Assembly (NCBI GenBank): GCA_000702245.1
Contig: JNKY01000017.1
Coordinates: 62,001-126,000, forward strand
Reading direction: 5' to 3'
Length of the DNA stretch: 64,000 nt
Source of the DNA: Lachnospiraceae bacterium C6A11
Lineage (GTDB): Bacteria; Bacillota; Clostridia; Lachnospirales; Lachnospiraceae
The notes below the pieces were generated by a model. It ran no database searches. It was not told the origin of the DNA and saw only the letters and a list, made by a program, of their open reading frames with translations. The translations under genes and the position numbers were made by a program. Position 1 is the stretch's first letter; every line of letters begins with the position of its first letter. This document shows positions 26,487-35,575 of this stretch, one piece after another.

Positions 26487-27950
26487 CTAGTATACTGTAT
26501 ATCCCTTAAGTACGCACAGCTCTGAGATGTCGTCGCTTTCAGGCCCCTGCATCGAGCAGCCCTTCTCTTTTGCTGTCTTAATATAATCTATGATATCGCT
26601 TGTGATCATTTCGCCCGGCGCAAGGATAGGGATTCCCGGCGGATAACACATAACGGATTCCGCGCATATCCTTCCGACTGTCTCCTCGAGAGGAAGCTTG
26701 ATCTTCTCGGCATAGAAAGCTTCCTGCGGGGTTGCCTTAACAATAGGTGTTATATATTCTGCACTGAAGAAATTGCCTTCAGGCTTTGCGTAAAGCCTTG
26801 CGATATCACTGAGTGCACCAACCAGTCTCTCGATATCCTGAAGCCTGTCGCCGATTGAGATGTAGGCGAGGATATTTGACAGGTCACCGAATTCCATCTG
26901 AATATCATATTCTTCACGAAGCAGGTCATAAACCTCGATTCCGGTAAGACCGATGCCACGTGTATTTATAACGAGCTTTGTTTCATCGAAGGCAAATATG
27001 CTGCCGCCGTTTATAAGTTCGGAACCGAAGGCAAAGTAACCGTCGATCTCATTTATCTCTTCTCTTGCGTAGGAAGCCATCTCGCATACCTTTGCGAAGC
27101 TTTCTTCACCGTGGAGTGCCAGGTTCCTGCGGCTGATATCAAGACTTCCGAGTAAGAGGTACGAAGCACTGGTTGTCTGTGTCAGATTGATGATATTGCT
27201 GACGTAGCCCTCGTTGACTTTGTCACCGATCAGAAGCAGCGAACTCTGAGTCAGCGAACCGCCCGACTTATGCATACTTATCGCACACATATCCGCGCCT
27301 GCCGCCATTCCGTTAAGAGGAAGATTCTTGCCGAAATACAGGTGCGTTCCGTGAGCCTCGTCAACAAGTGCGAGCATACCGTTTGCATGAGCCAGATTAA
27401 CTATACTCTGAAGATCCGAGCAGATGCCGTAGTATGAAGGATTATTTATAAGTATAGCCTTGGCATCCGGGTTCTCTGTGATCGCCTTCTTAACGTCTTC
27501 TATCTCCATTCCAAGCGGGATACCAAGCTTTGTATCAACCTTCGGGTCGATATATACAGGAATCGCACCGCAGAGAACAAGCGCATTGATCGCGCTCTTA
27601 TGAACATTACGCGGCATGATGATCTTGTCGCCCTGCTTGCAGGCCGTAAATACCATGCTCTGAACGGCACTTGTCGTTCCACCAACCATAAAAAAGGCAT
27701 GAGCTGCGCCAAATGCATCTGCCGCAAGATCCTCTGCCTCTTTTATTACGGATACAGGATGACAGAGATTATCCAAAGGTTTCATTGAATTGACGTCTAT
27801 TTCAACACATTTCTGCCCCAGAAAATCGACGAGCTGAGTGTTGCCTCTGCCCCTCTTATGGCCTGGCACATCAAATGGAACAACCCTGAGCCTTCTGAAC
27901 TTCTCAAGCGCATCATATAACGGCGCTTTATGCTGCATCTTTATATCCAT
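26487..27950 (-). CDS. speA: Arginine decarboxylase (Orn/Lys/Arg decarboxylase family, short form)
   Basis: PLP-dependent fold-I decarboxylase, most likely making agmatine from arginine. The PLP Lys is in ISMHKSGGSLTQSS (about residues 226-239), and the N-terminal VPGHKRGRGN and the DEAHGTH motif are conserved. The 487 residues match the short Firmicutes type (SpeA/Cad family) without the N-terminal wing domain. Substrate is inferred: agmatine deiminase and N-carbamoylputrescine amidase in the same cluster point to arginine, whereas lysine or ornithine would leave them unused. It is the first gene of the cluster, with AGGAG before the ATG and a plausible promoter at 28019-28047. Confidence 0.87.
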   Translation of the reverse strand: MDIKMQHKAPLYDALEKFRRLRVVPFDVPGHKRGRGNTQLVDFLGQKCVEIDVNSMKPLDNLCHPVSVIKEAEDLAADAFGAAHAFFMVGGTTSAVQSMVFTACKQGDKIIMPRNVHKSAINALVLCGAIPVYIDPKVDTKLGIPLGMEIEDVKKAITENPDAKAILINNPSYYGICSDLQSIVNLAHANGMLALVDEAHGTHLYFGKNLPLNGMAAGADMCAISMHKSGGSLTQSSLLLIGDKVNEGYVSNIINLTQTTSASYLLLGSLDISRRNLALHGEESFAKVCEMASYAREEINEIDGYFAFGSELINGGSIFAFDETKLVINTRGIGLTGIEVYDLLREEYDIQMEFGDLSNILAYISIGDRLQDIERLVGALSDIARLYAKPEGNFFSAEYITPIVKATPQEAFYAEKIKLPLEETVGRICAESVMCYPPGIPILAPGEMITSDIIDYIKTAKEKGCSMQGPESDDISELCVLKGYTVY

Positions 27951-28018
27951 TTATTTAATTCTCCTGTTTCAATCATGGTACTTTGAGCAGTGAAAATCAA
28001 ACAACTACTCAAGTTAAT

Positions 28019-28047
28019 ATTCTATCACAAATACATCCGTAATTGAA
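28019..28047 (-). promoter_or_regulatory. Possible promoter of the polyamine cluster
   Basis: On the minus strand a -10 box TAGAAT (28019-28024) lies 17 bp after a poor -35 box TTCAAT (28042-28047). The predicted transcript would have a leader of about 60 nt before speA. The spacing is ideal but the -35 match is weak, so an activator or read-through from rmuC is possible. Confidence 0.4.
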
Positions 28048-28069
28048 CAGTTATTTTACATTATGATCA

Positions 28070-29653
28070 CTATAATTTTGTATCCTGTGTATTGCTGCTT
28101 TCAACTTCTAATACAGTGACGTTTTTCAATGCACTGTTGATCTTATTGGTTCTTGTACCGATCAGTGCGTTAAGGTCTTCATCAGCCTGCCTGAGTCTTG
28201 TTCTTGCAGAATCAAGAACCTTTGCGAAGCTTGCAAATTCCTTCTTAGCCTTCTCAAGGATAGACCAGACCTCTCCGCTCTTCTTTTGGATGGCAAGAGT
28301 TCTGAAGCCCATCTGGAGGCTGTTAAGAGTTGCAGCCATAGTTGATGGTCCGGTGATATTAACCTTGTATTCGCGCTGCAGGATTTCCACAAGCCCCATA
28401 TTTACTACTTCTGAATACAGTCCTTCGAATGGCAGGAACATAATAGCAAAATCAGTTGTATACGGTGGTTTGATATATTTATCGCTGATACTCTTTGCAC
28501 AGTTTTTGATCTCAGTCTCAAGTGTCTTACGCTTTTCCTTGATAACAACCGGGTCACCGACCTCGTATGCTTCTGCAAGGTCTGACCAGCGACCGCCCGG
28601 GAACTTTGAATCGATTGGGAGGTAGATGTATTTACCATCCTCCTGTCCCGGAAGCTTGATAGCGAAGTCAACGATATCGCGACTACCTGGCGTGAGTTTG
28701 AACTGTGTTTCATACTGATCATTTGTAAGTATCTCTTCAAGGATCGCTGAAAGCTGAATCTCACCGAGGATACCTCTGGTTTTAACATTGGCCAATACAT
28801 TCTTTAGATCCTTAACGCCGGAAGCTACAGTCTTCATCTCGCCGAGGCCTTCATAAACCTCTGAGAGTCTCTTATTAACTGTTTCAAATGACTGTGTGAT
28901 CCTGTCGTTAAGGGTCTTCTGCAGCTTCTCATTGACGGTTTCATTGATCTTGTCGAGACTCTGCTGGTTATCGAGACGGATCTTATCCATTGTCTCCTTA
29001 TTCTCAGAGTGAATCTTGTCCATAGCCTCTTTGTTCTCGGAATGGATCTTCGAGAACTCGTCCTTCAGAGCATTAAGCTGGTATTTGATCTCGTTCTTCT
29101 GAGCTTCCTGACCTTCTGTAATACTCTTGCCCAGCTCAGTCATATTCTTTGTAACTGTTGCAAATGCCTCGTTGATCTTTCGGTCAAGTATCTCCTGCAT
29201 CTTCTCGGAAACGATGCGGTTGATCTCCTTCAGCTGATCAGCAGTGTTCTTATCCGCCTCATTCATCTGCTCATAGAGCTTTTCTATCTTGGTGTTTGAA
29301 TCTTCATTAAGCTTCTCAATCTGTCTTCCGGTGTCGGTAGTGAGCTTCTCTATCCTGTTATTTGTTTCACTTATCAACTTATCATTGATGATTCTCAGAT
29401 TGTCCTCAAGAGTTCTGAAATAAGTTCTGATATTTTCATTAAGACCGTTAATACTCTGGTTAAACTGAGCATTCAGGTTGTTCATGCTCTGAGTGAGCTG
29501 CGCATTCATGTTACGGTTCTGCTCAGTCAGAGTCACGATCTGATTCTCAAGATCGTTATATTTACTGTCGTTTTGAGCAGAAAATACGCGTACCAAAATC
29601 ACAAACGATATTATTGCAACAATAACTACGGTTATTAAAATCGCTGTCTGCAT
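28070..29653 (-). CDS. rmuC: RmuC family DNA recombination protein
   Basis: Membrane-anchored protein of the RmuC family, linked in E. coli to limiting DNA inversions and predicted to carry a nuclease-like fold. An N-terminal membrane helix (about residues 3-23) is followed by a long coiled coil rich in Asn, Glu and Lys (about 30-270). The conserved RmuC domain contains TRGILGEIQL, YLPIDSKFPGG, YTTDFAIMFLPFEGLYSEV and ITGPSTMAATLNSLQMGF. The ATG at 29653 is chosen because GGAAGAG lies 10 bp upstream and the membrane helix then starts at residue 3; an in-frame TTG sixteen codons earlier is less likely. It lies between the WYL regulator and the polyamine cluster. Confidence 0.92.
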   Translation of the reverse strand: MQTAILITVVIVAIISFVILVRVFSAQNDSKYNDLENQIVTLTEQNRNMNAQLTQSMNNLNAQFNQSINGLNENIRTYFRTLEDNLRIINDKLISETNNRIEKLTTDTGRQIEKLNEDSNTKIEKLYEQMNEADKNTADQLKEINRIVSEKMQEILDRKINEAFATVTKNMTELGKSITEGQEAQKNEIKYQLNALKDEFSKIHSENKEAMDKIHSENKETMDKIRLDNQQSLDKINETVNEKLQKTLNDRITQSFETVNKRLSEVYEGLGEMKTVASGVKDLKNVLANVKTRGILGEIQLSAILEEILTNDQYETQFKLTPGSRDIVDFAIKLPGQEDGKYIYLPIDSKFPGGRWSDLAEAYEVGDPVVIKEKRKTLETEIKNCAKSISDKYIKPPYTTDFAIMFLPFEGLYSEVVNMGLVEILQREYKVNITGPSTMAATLNSLQMGFRTLAIQKKSGEVWSILEKAKKEFASFAKVLDSARTRLRQADEDLNALIGTRTNKINSALKNVTVLEVESSNTQDTKL

Positions 29654-29760
29654 ATACTTAAATCTCTTCCTTTCATCTGGTTTTATAATGATCTGTCTCA
29701 ATATATTTATGCGACAGAATAAAAATTTATACTAAAGCATAAATAATGATTTTCTTACTA

Positions 29761-30747
29761 TCAGTTAGTATATAGCTTTGTTCTTTCTGTCAGAAGTGTT
29801 TTTACCCGATCCACCACATTATCCGGGGCTGTAATCTTCACACCGTTACCAAGAGCAAGCACCCAGGTTATGAAGTGATCACTTATAAGCACATCAACGG
29901 TAGTTTCTATACGGCCATCGCCAAGCTTTTTGATCGGTATATTCATGCCGAATCTGTCGAAAAGGATCGAAACCATGGACTCATCAGCCTGTAGTGTGAC
30001 CTTCTCTTCGGTTCCGTCAAACATGGCGAAAAGTTTCTCCGAGTATTCAGCGACATTAAAGTCTGAGAACTCCTGCTCACCGGCGCGGGTCTCATCACAT
30101 ATTTCCAGGTTCAGCATCTTATCTACTCTGTAATGCTTAAGCTTCCCGGCGTCCTCGTCAAAGGCTATCAGATAATAATTCTGGGAATCCCAGATCATCG
30201 CCCACGGGCTGACTTTATAGGTTTTATTTTCGTGGCGGAACACCTTCTTCTTATCGCTGTTCCAGTCGAAATATTTATACGTGATCTTTTTATCCTGATT
30301 GATCGCAAGGTGTATCTGGTCGATATTGATAAGGATCATCTCATTGGCTGCCTTGATCTTGTCGGCGACATAGATCTGTCTGTCAAGCTGCCCTGCACAG
30401 TAGATGCTCGTCAAACCTTCAATCTTCTTGATAAGCTCCTCGGATTTCTTCCTTGTGATAAACCTCGAAGCCTGGATCGAATCAACCAGAACCTTCAGCT
30501 CAGCAAGCTCAAACTCCCTCGAAATAAGCTGGTATTTGTAATCCCTGCCATCCTTATATTTGATGATATCCATTCCGTAATCGGTCAGGAGCTCTATATC
30601 ATCATAGAAGGTCCTTCTGTCGAAGGTGATACCGTATTCGGACTGCATGATATCCTCAATCTCCTTCCTGGAAATACCATGCTCCTCATCGGTCTTCTCA
30701 TATAATATCTTTGATAAATACAGTACTGTGGATTTCTTTTTCGGCAT
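29761..30747 (-). CDS. WYL-domain transcriptional regulator
   Basis: DNA-binding regulator with an N-terminal winged helix (about residues 8-75, including GISRKEIEDIM and FDRRTFYDDIELL) and a WYL ligand-sensing domain (about 135-230). The WYL core here reads SPWAMIWDSQNYYLIAFDED. 328 residues is usual. The start at 30747 has AGGGAG at good spacing; an upstream in-frame start has none. Such proteins often sense nucleotides or oligonucleotides and control DNA-damage or phage-defence genes. No defence genes lie beside it; the nearest downstream gene is rmuC, 107 bp away. Target unknown. Confidence 0.88.
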   Translation of the reverse strand: MPKKKSTVLYLSKILYEKTDEEHGISRKEIEDIMQSEYGITFDRRTFYDDIELLTDYGMDIIKYKDGRDYKYQLISREFELAELKVLVDSIQASRFITRKKSEELIKKIEGLTSIYCAGQLDRQIYVADKIKAANEMILINIDQIHLAINQDKKITYKYFDWNSDKKKVFRHENKTYKVSPWAMIWDSQNYYLIAFDEDAGKLKHYRVDKMLNLEICDETRAGEQEFSDFNVAEYSEKLFAMFDGTEEKVTLQADESMVSILFDRFGMNIPIKKLGDGRIETTVDVLISDHFITWVLALGNGVKITAPDNVVDRVKTLLTERTKLYTN

Positions 30748-30914
30748 TATTTGTCTCCCTGAAATAACTATATATAAACTTTGAAAACTGCCTAAAACCA
30801 AAATAATAACAGGCAGAATTACGTATCATTTCACAACTATAATTCTACTACAACAGCCCTAAAATTTAAACAGATTATTGTGCCCGAACAACCTCAAAGT
30901 ACAATTTTATGTAC

Positions 30915-31029
30915 TGCGTAGGAGCGACTACGGCGCACGTTACCTCGCCTGTCGGCTCGGTGTCGGACATTCGCTAAATAACTGTGTTCACATAAATGTG
31001 ACACAGTTATTTATCTCATTGTCTACGCA
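30915..31029. repeat. Small intergenic element with inverted ends and a long internal hairpin
   Basis: Short inverted ends TGCGTAG (30915-30921) and CTACGCA (31023-31029) bound about 115 bp. Inside are a GC-rich stretch (about 30925-30975) unlike the flanking AT-rich DNA and a 17-bp hairpin (30976-31012, one bulged T, 2-nt loop) whose arms begin and end AAATAACTGTG / CACAGTTATTT. The shape fits a small repetitive palindromic or MITE-like unit, but only one copy is in this window, so repetition in the genome is unproven. Confidence 0.4.
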
Positions 31030-31057
31030 AAAAAACGAGAGGACTATCGTCCTCTCG
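31029..31057 (-). terminator. Rho-independent terminator of the leftward gene at 31075
   Basis: Read on the minus strand, a perfect 9-bp stem (arms 31049-31057 and 31036-31044, loop of 4) is followed by seven Ts (31035-31029). It lies 18 bp after the stop at 31075 and probably ends the long leftward run of genes coming from the right. Confidence 0.88.
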
Positions 31058-31074
31058 CCATAATAATCGGTATA

Positions 31075-31479
31075 TTATTTATTTGCCTTACCGGCAGCCT
31101 TTGCCTGGATGGCAGCTCTCTCAGCCTTGTCAGCCTCTTCCTTAGCAGCCTTGTACGCAAGCTTAGCATCTTCTCTGGCAGCCTTCTCAGCTTCCTTAAG
31201 CTTCTTTAACGCGTCGCTCTCAATCTCGCCGCTGTTAACCTTGTTGTTGTATTCCTCACGAAGCTCCTTAAGATATCTTCTGTCGTAAACCATATCCACG
31301 ATGAAGATCGGGAAGTAGAATGCCGCACCGACGAAAAGGAAAAGTCCCATACGGTCTGACATATAATCATCTACGTTATAATCGTTATCATTAATTCTTA
31401 TCTTTCTGAAGTCGATGGCTACGAAGATATTGATAATGATATAAAATACAAGTGCAACTATTGCAATTATCCACCACAT
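31075..31479 (-). CDS. Small membrane protein with a charged Ala/Lys/Glu tail, unknown function
   Basis: Not recognised. 134 residues: an N-terminal membrane helix (about residues 2-22), a polar segment with YNVDDYMSDRMG, a second hydrophobic helix (about 43-62), then a long helical tail rich in Ala, Lys and Glu (about 75-134) that would form a coiled coil in the cytoplasm. The start at 31479 is supported by AGGGAGGA 7 bp upstream; in-frame codons before it lack a ribosome site. It is the last leftward gene before a clear terminator and lies 117 bp after rluD. Confidence 0.7.
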   Translation of the reverse strand: MWWIIAIVALVFYIIINIFVAIDFRKIRINDNDYNVDDYMSDRMGLFLFVGAAFYFPIFIVDMVYDRRYLKELREEYNNKVNSGEIESDALKKLKEAEKAAREDAKLAYKAAKEEADKAERAAIQAKAAGKANK

Positions 31480-31596
31480 ACTTTTAATCCTCCCTATACT
31501 TATGATCAAATCACTTATACGAACTAACAATAGTCCAAACGCGTGATCATGATTCAATATTCACCACATCAAGTATAAATACTCAGCTCATATGTG

Positions 31597-32535
31597 TCAA
31601 CTGTTTTCAGGCTTTCTCAGCACATTCAGTATCCTTGTAAAATACTCCGGCAGCGGCGATTCAAACTCAACGTATTTTCCTGTAGAAGGATGGATGAAAC
31701 CGAGTTTACCCGCGTGGAGCATCTGACCGTTCAGATTAAACGGACACTTCTTCGGACCGTAAACATCATCGCCAAGAAGTGGATGCTTGATGCTTGCCAT
31801 ATGGACTCTGATCTGATGAGTTCTTCCGGTCTCGAGCCTTGCCTTTATCAGAGTAAAATTCCTCTCCAGAGGCTCTACAACGCTGTAATGAGTCACAGCC
31901 CTTCTTCCGGTCGGATCGATGGACATCTTCTTCCTATCATCCTTAGAACGTGCGATAGGGGCATCTACAGTGCCTTCAGATACATTAAAGTGATCGTAAA
32001 CGACCGCTGTATATTCTCTCGTGATCGAATGCACGCTGAACTGATCGGCAAGTGCCTTGTGAGAATTATCATTCTTACAGATGACCAGAAGTCCCGAGGT
32101 GTTCATATCAATCCTATGAACTATTCCGGGACGCATAACGCCGTTTATTCCCGACAGGCTGTCCCGGCAGTGATACATAAGCGCATTCACGAGGGTTCCG
32201 CTGTAATGTCCTGCAGCAGGATGAACTACCATCCCCTGAGGCTTATTTACAACAACAACGTCATCATCCTCATAGACTATATCAAGAGGAATATCCTCCG
32301 GTTCGATAACAAGCTCTTCGGCCTCCGGAATGATAAGACTTATCTCATCGCCTTCCTTTATCTTGTAGCTCGCCTTGACGCTCTTATCATTGACCATGAC
32401 ATTTCCGTCAGAGATGAGCTGCTGGATGAATGACCTAGAAAGCTCTTCTCTTTCATCGGAAAGGTATTTATCTATCCTCGTTCCTGCCAGAAAACTGTCA
32501 GGAATGAGAAGCAGTTTTTCATTATTATTCTGCAT
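31597..32535 (-). CDS. rluD: RluA/RluD-family 23S rRNA pseudouridine synthase
   Basis: Converts uridines to pseudouridine in 23S rRNA. An N-terminal S4-like RNA-binding domain (about residues 12-75) precedes the catalytic domain. The catalytic Asp is in HRIDMNTSGLL, and GRTHQIRVH and GDDVYG are conserved. 312 residues is normal. The start at 32535 has AAGGA at good spacing and overlaps the end of lspA by 11 bp, so the two are coupled, as in many Firmicutes. RluD is the likeliest member because of the lspA linkage; a second family member is at 57733. Confidence 0.92.
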   Translation of the reverse strand: MQNNNEKLLLIPDSFLAGTRIDKYLSDEREELSRSFIQQLISDGNVMVNDKSVKASYKIKEGDEISLIIPEAEELVIEPEDIPLDIVYEDDDVVVVNKPQGMVVHPAAGHYSGTLVNALMYHCRDSLSGINGVMRPGIVHRIDMNTSGLLVICKNDNSHKALADQFSVHSITREYTAVVYDHFNVSEGTVDAPIARSKDDRKKMSIDPTGRRAVTHYSVVEPLERNFTLIKARLETGRTHQIRVHMASIKHPLLGDDVYGPKKCPFNLNGQMLHAGKLGFIHPSTGKYVEFESPLPEYFTRILNVLRKPENS

Positions 32536-33256
32536 TATATTTATCCTTATAGTTGCCCTCACTGTCGAGGTAACCGTTTCCGAGCATAACGTCAAGATCC
32601 GATCCCTTATAGCTGAAGATAAGAAGTATCAGCATGACCATCATGCTAATCGTGACATAGATGTCCGCAACATTAAATACAGGAAAATCAAGCCATTTGA
32701 AATATACAAAGTCGGTAACAGAACCAATTCTGATCCTGTCGATGATGTTAGAAAGTGCACCTGAAAGTAAAAATACTATACAGATTCTGAGGCTTTTATA
32801 CTTTCTGTATTTGATGATGTTTTTGTATACAAAAAGGATAAGTAATATCAGTACGCAGGAAATAAGAATCGGAACGATAGGCTTATCATTAAATATGCCC
32901 CAGGCCGAGCCCTTATTCTTGATGTGAAGAAACTCAAGGAAGCCCTTGATTATGACCATTCCTTCACCGACTGAATAATTCTTGATCATAAGATCCTTGG
33001 TGATCTGGTCAAGGATGATAAGCACTGCCATAACTATCAGGGAACAAAAAAGAATACGTGCTCTCTCGTTACCTTCGAGCACCATACTTCCATCAGACTT
33101 TTTGGTCTTAGCGCTATTCTTTTTATCATCAGTATCTTTATCAGCACTTTTCTGATCTTCGGCTGATTTATTTAGACTATTAACATCGATCTTCTTCTGT
33201 CTGATCCTGTCTTTTTCAATTTTCTGTTGTTCAGTATTTCTTGATCTGTTACCCAT
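32525..33256 (-). CDS. lspA: Lipoprotein signal peptidase II with an N-terminal extension
   Basis: Membrane aspartyl protease that removes signal peptides from lipoproteins (for example the DUF3048 protein at 6965). Four membrane helices are visible from residue 68 on. The catalytic Asp173 (NIIDRI) and Asp198 (FNVADIY) and the conserved NKGSAWGIF are present. The protein has 243 residues against the usual 150-170: about 66 charged residues, rich in Lys, Asp, Gln and Ser, precede the first helix, and about 25 polar residues follow the last. The extension would lie in the cytoplasm. Gene order lspA-rluD is typical; aroB lies directly upstream. Confidence 0.93.
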   Translation of the reverse strand: MGNRSRNTEQQKIEKDRIRQKKIDVNSLNKSAEDQKSADKDTDDKKNSAKTKKSDGSMVLEGNERARILFCSLIVMAVLIILDQITKDLMIKNYSVGEGMVIIKGFLEFLHIKNKGSAWGIFNDKPIVPILISCVLILLILFVYKNIIKYRKYKSLRICIVFLLSGALSNIIDRIRIGSVTDFVYFKWLDFPVFNVADIYVTISMMVMLILLIFSYKGSDLDVMLGNGYLDSEGNYKDKYNAE

Positions 33257-33289
33257 AATCTTCTCTTTGTTTACATAATATATTTATGG

Positions 33290-34387
33290 TTAATTAATCT
33301 CTTTTAAATAGAATTCAATCGAATCCATCATATCCTCATCGCTGACCTCTTTTGTGATGAAGCCGTCACCGATACTGCGAAGAAGGATAAACTTAACTGT
33401 ATTTCCGACCATCTTCTTATCATTCTTGGTAAGAGCGATGATATTCTTTATATCAATATCTGCAGGAAGCTTTGGAAGCTCAAAACGGCTGATGACAGCA
33501 ATTATCCTGTCAAGGTCATCCCTGCTGATGAGTCCCTTCTTCATAGAGATGTAGGAAGCCATGATGCAGCCGATGGAAACACACTCGCCGTGAAGGAGCT
33601 TAAACTCCATATATTTTTCAAGAGCATGTCCTATCGTGTGGCCGAAGTTAAGTATAGCACGCAGACCCTTCTCTTCAGGATCCTCCTCTACTACTGCCTT
33701 CTTTACCAGATTGCAGCGGTAAACTATCTCCATAAGGACATCTCTGTCAACACTAAACAGGTCGTCCTTATTTGCTTCAAGGAGCTCGAAAAGCTCTGCA
33801 TCTCTGATAAGCGCAGACTTAACAACCTCACCCATTCCGCTGTAGAACTGATCCTTATCAAGCGTTTTGAAGGTCTCTCTGTTGATATAGACAAGCTTAG
33901 GCATGTGGAAGGCACCAACCATATTTTTATAGGCGTCAAAATCAACGCCGGTCTTGCCGCCGATACTTGAATCAACATCAGCCAGAAGGCTTGTCGGAAC
34001 CTGGATAAAGTCGATACCTCTCAGATAAGTTGCGGCTGTATATCCCGCCATATCACCGGTAACACCGCCACCGAGAGCAACTATAAAATCATGTCTGTCA
34101 AACTTTTCGAGAATAAGCTTCTCGTAACAATTTCTAACTGTATCAAGCGTTTTACTGCTTTCTCCGGCAGGAAATACATAGCTTGTTACATACTTACAGC
34201 AAGGCTCCATAACATTTAAAATAGCATCCAGATATAAGGATGCTACTTTAGAATCTGAAATTACCAGAGCCTTCTTATCTGAAGCATTGAAGCCTGATAA
34301 AAACTTTGATAATTCATTAAAGGAGTCGTTGTAGGTAATATCATAGACAGGTTTACTGAGTAGGTTAACTGTTAAATGATCTGTCAT
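33290..34387 (-). CDS. aroB: 3-dehydroquinate synthase
   Basis: Second enzyme of the shikimate pathway, making 3-dehydroquinate from DAHP with NAD and a divalent metal. The NAD-binding motif is GGGVTGDMAGY (about residues 105-115). The metal ligands are the Glu in GMGEVVKSAL and the His residues in NFGHTIGHALE and LLHGECVSIG. Length 365 fits. GGAG lies before the ATG. Its place between divIVA and lspA is unusual, since ileS or other division-linked genes usually fill that position; no other aro gene is nearby. Confidence 0.95.
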   Translation of the reverse strand: MTDHLTVNLLSKPVYDITYNDSFNELSKFLSGFNASDKKALVISDSKVASLYLDAILNVMEPCCKYVTSYVFPAGESSKTLDTVRNCYEKLILEKFDRHDFIVALGGGVTGDMAGYTAATYLRGIDFIQVPTSLLADVDSSIGGKTGVDFDAYKNMVGAFHMPKLVYINRETFKTLDKDQFYSGMGEVVKSALIRDAELFELLEANKDDLFSVDRDVLMEIVYRCNLVKKAVVEEDPEEKGLRAILNFGHTIGHALEKYMEFKLLHGECVSIGCIMASYISMKKGLISRDDLDRIIAVISRFELPKLPADIDIKNIIALTKNDKKMVGNTVKFILLRSIGDGFITKEVSDEDMMDSIEFYLKEIN

Positions 34388-34410
34388 AATAAAACTCCTT
34401 AATATAATAT

Positions 34411-35547
34411 TTAAAGGAACATGAAACCATCTTCTTCTGTAACTGACAGATTGTCATAGTTACGAGCAATAGTTCTCACGTTTTTATTTGGTATATCTTC
34501 GTCAACATCGCCGACTACGGATTCTTTATCGAAATCCTCCTGATGCATACGCAGATGCTCCTCGGATTTCTGTTCTGCCGCTGCCTTAAGTTCTTCCTGA
34601 AAATCTGTATTTGCAGGCTTAAACGATAAAGTCTTGGACTTCATGTTCTGAATACCTGCTGTTCTGAAGCTGGCTCTCTTTTCAGCCTTCTTCTCCTCAT
34701 TTCTCTCGTCTACAGTTCTAAATGGTTTCACCTTATCCGCAGCAGCAGCTTCGTCAGCTCCGCTGCCTACACTGGGGGGAAAACCAAATCCATCGCCGAA
34801 CGGATCGATGCCTGAACCGCCGAGGACAGAACCATATACATTTGAAGAATTACTGTTCTTTGAAGCTCCGCCAAATGGTGAATCTCCACCAAGGCCGCCA
34901 CCAAGTCCTGAGTCACCGAAGCCGCCCAGACCTGAATCACCAAAGCCACCGAAACCTCCGCCGAGTCCGCTGCCTTCATCTTCAAACTTGAAATCAAAGT
35001 CGCCGGAACCAAGCCCTTCAAACGGAGAATTCCTCTTATTACCTGATTTCTTTTTGTTGTTGTCAGCGCCGCCCTGGCTGAAGTTTACATCGATCTTAGC
35101 ATCCGGATCAATATCTCCGAGATCGATGATATCAAACTGCTTTCTTACAAGCGCTGCAAAAGCGCTCCTGTATTCAGCATATCTCGTCTCGAGCATCTTC
35201 ATCTTGTTTTCCATCTCCTCGAGATCAACATATGCCTGATTAACAATCTCATTTGCTCTGTTCTTAGCCTCGAGCTCAATAGTCTTGGCTTCCTTCACAG
35301 CGTTTGACTTTGACTGCTGTGAGTTCTTCTCAGCAAGTAAAAGATTCTTCTGAAGCTGTTCCTCAGTTGTCTTATAATGCTGCAGAGCATCATTGAGTGT
35401 GATTACCTTTTCTTTTAATTCTGCATTAGAACGATAAAGCTCCTCGTAGCTCTTTGAGACCTCCTCAAAGAACCTTGAAACATCGTCCTTATTGTACCCC
35501 AAACCAGCTTTGAACTTTTTCTGCTGGATATCAACCGGTGTTAACAT
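34411..35547 (-). CDS. divIVA: DivIVA-domain cell division protein
   Basis: Coiled-coil protein that recognises curved membrane at septa and poles and recruits division or wall-growth proteins. The N-terminal DivIVA motif is present: MLTPVDIQQKKFKAG and GYNKDDVSRFFEEV (residues 1-30), followed by coiled coil to about residue 135. Residues about 160-260 form a Gly/Ser/Phe-rich disordered linker with GGFGDSGLGG repeats, and the C-terminus is charged. The start at 35547 is chosen for GGAGGGGAG just upstream and because the motif begins at residue 1. It follows sepF by 28 bp, the usual neighbour. Confidence 0.92.
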   Translation of the reverse strand: MLTPVDIQQKKFKAGLGYNKDDVSRFFEEVSKSYEELYRSNAELKEKVITLNDALQHYKTTEEQLQKNLLLAEKNSQQSKSNAVKEAKTIELEAKNRANEIVNQAYVDLEEMENKMKMLETRYAEYRSAFAALVRKQFDIIDLGDIDPDAKIDVNFSQGGADNNKKKSGNKRNSPFEGLGSGDFDFKFEDEGSGLGGGFGGFGDSGLGGFGDSGLGGGLGGDSPFGGASKNSNSSNVYGSVLGGSGIDPFGDGFGFPPSVGSGADEAAAADKVKPFRTVDERNEEKKAEKRASFRTAGIQNMKSKTLSFKPANTDFQEELKAAAEQKSEEHLRMHQEDFDKESVVGDVDEDIPNKNVRTIARNYDNLSVTEEDGFMFL

Positions 35548-35575
35548 TGCTCTCCCCTCCGAAATACGACAGTAT

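Larger units (their letters stand above)
30748..31074. other. 327-bp gene-free region
   Basis: The longest stretch without a gene in the window. The first 130 bases (to about 30880) are AT-rich and would hold the promoter of the WYL gene; I see no convincing boxes. The rest holds a GC-richer element with inverted repeats (30915-31029) and, partly overlapping it, a terminator for the leftward gene at 31075. No open frame of convincing quality is present. Confidence 0.6.

Noticed and set aside
31594-32433. 279-codon open frame on the plus strand
   Set aside because: Antisense of rluD, which has intact catalytic motifs.
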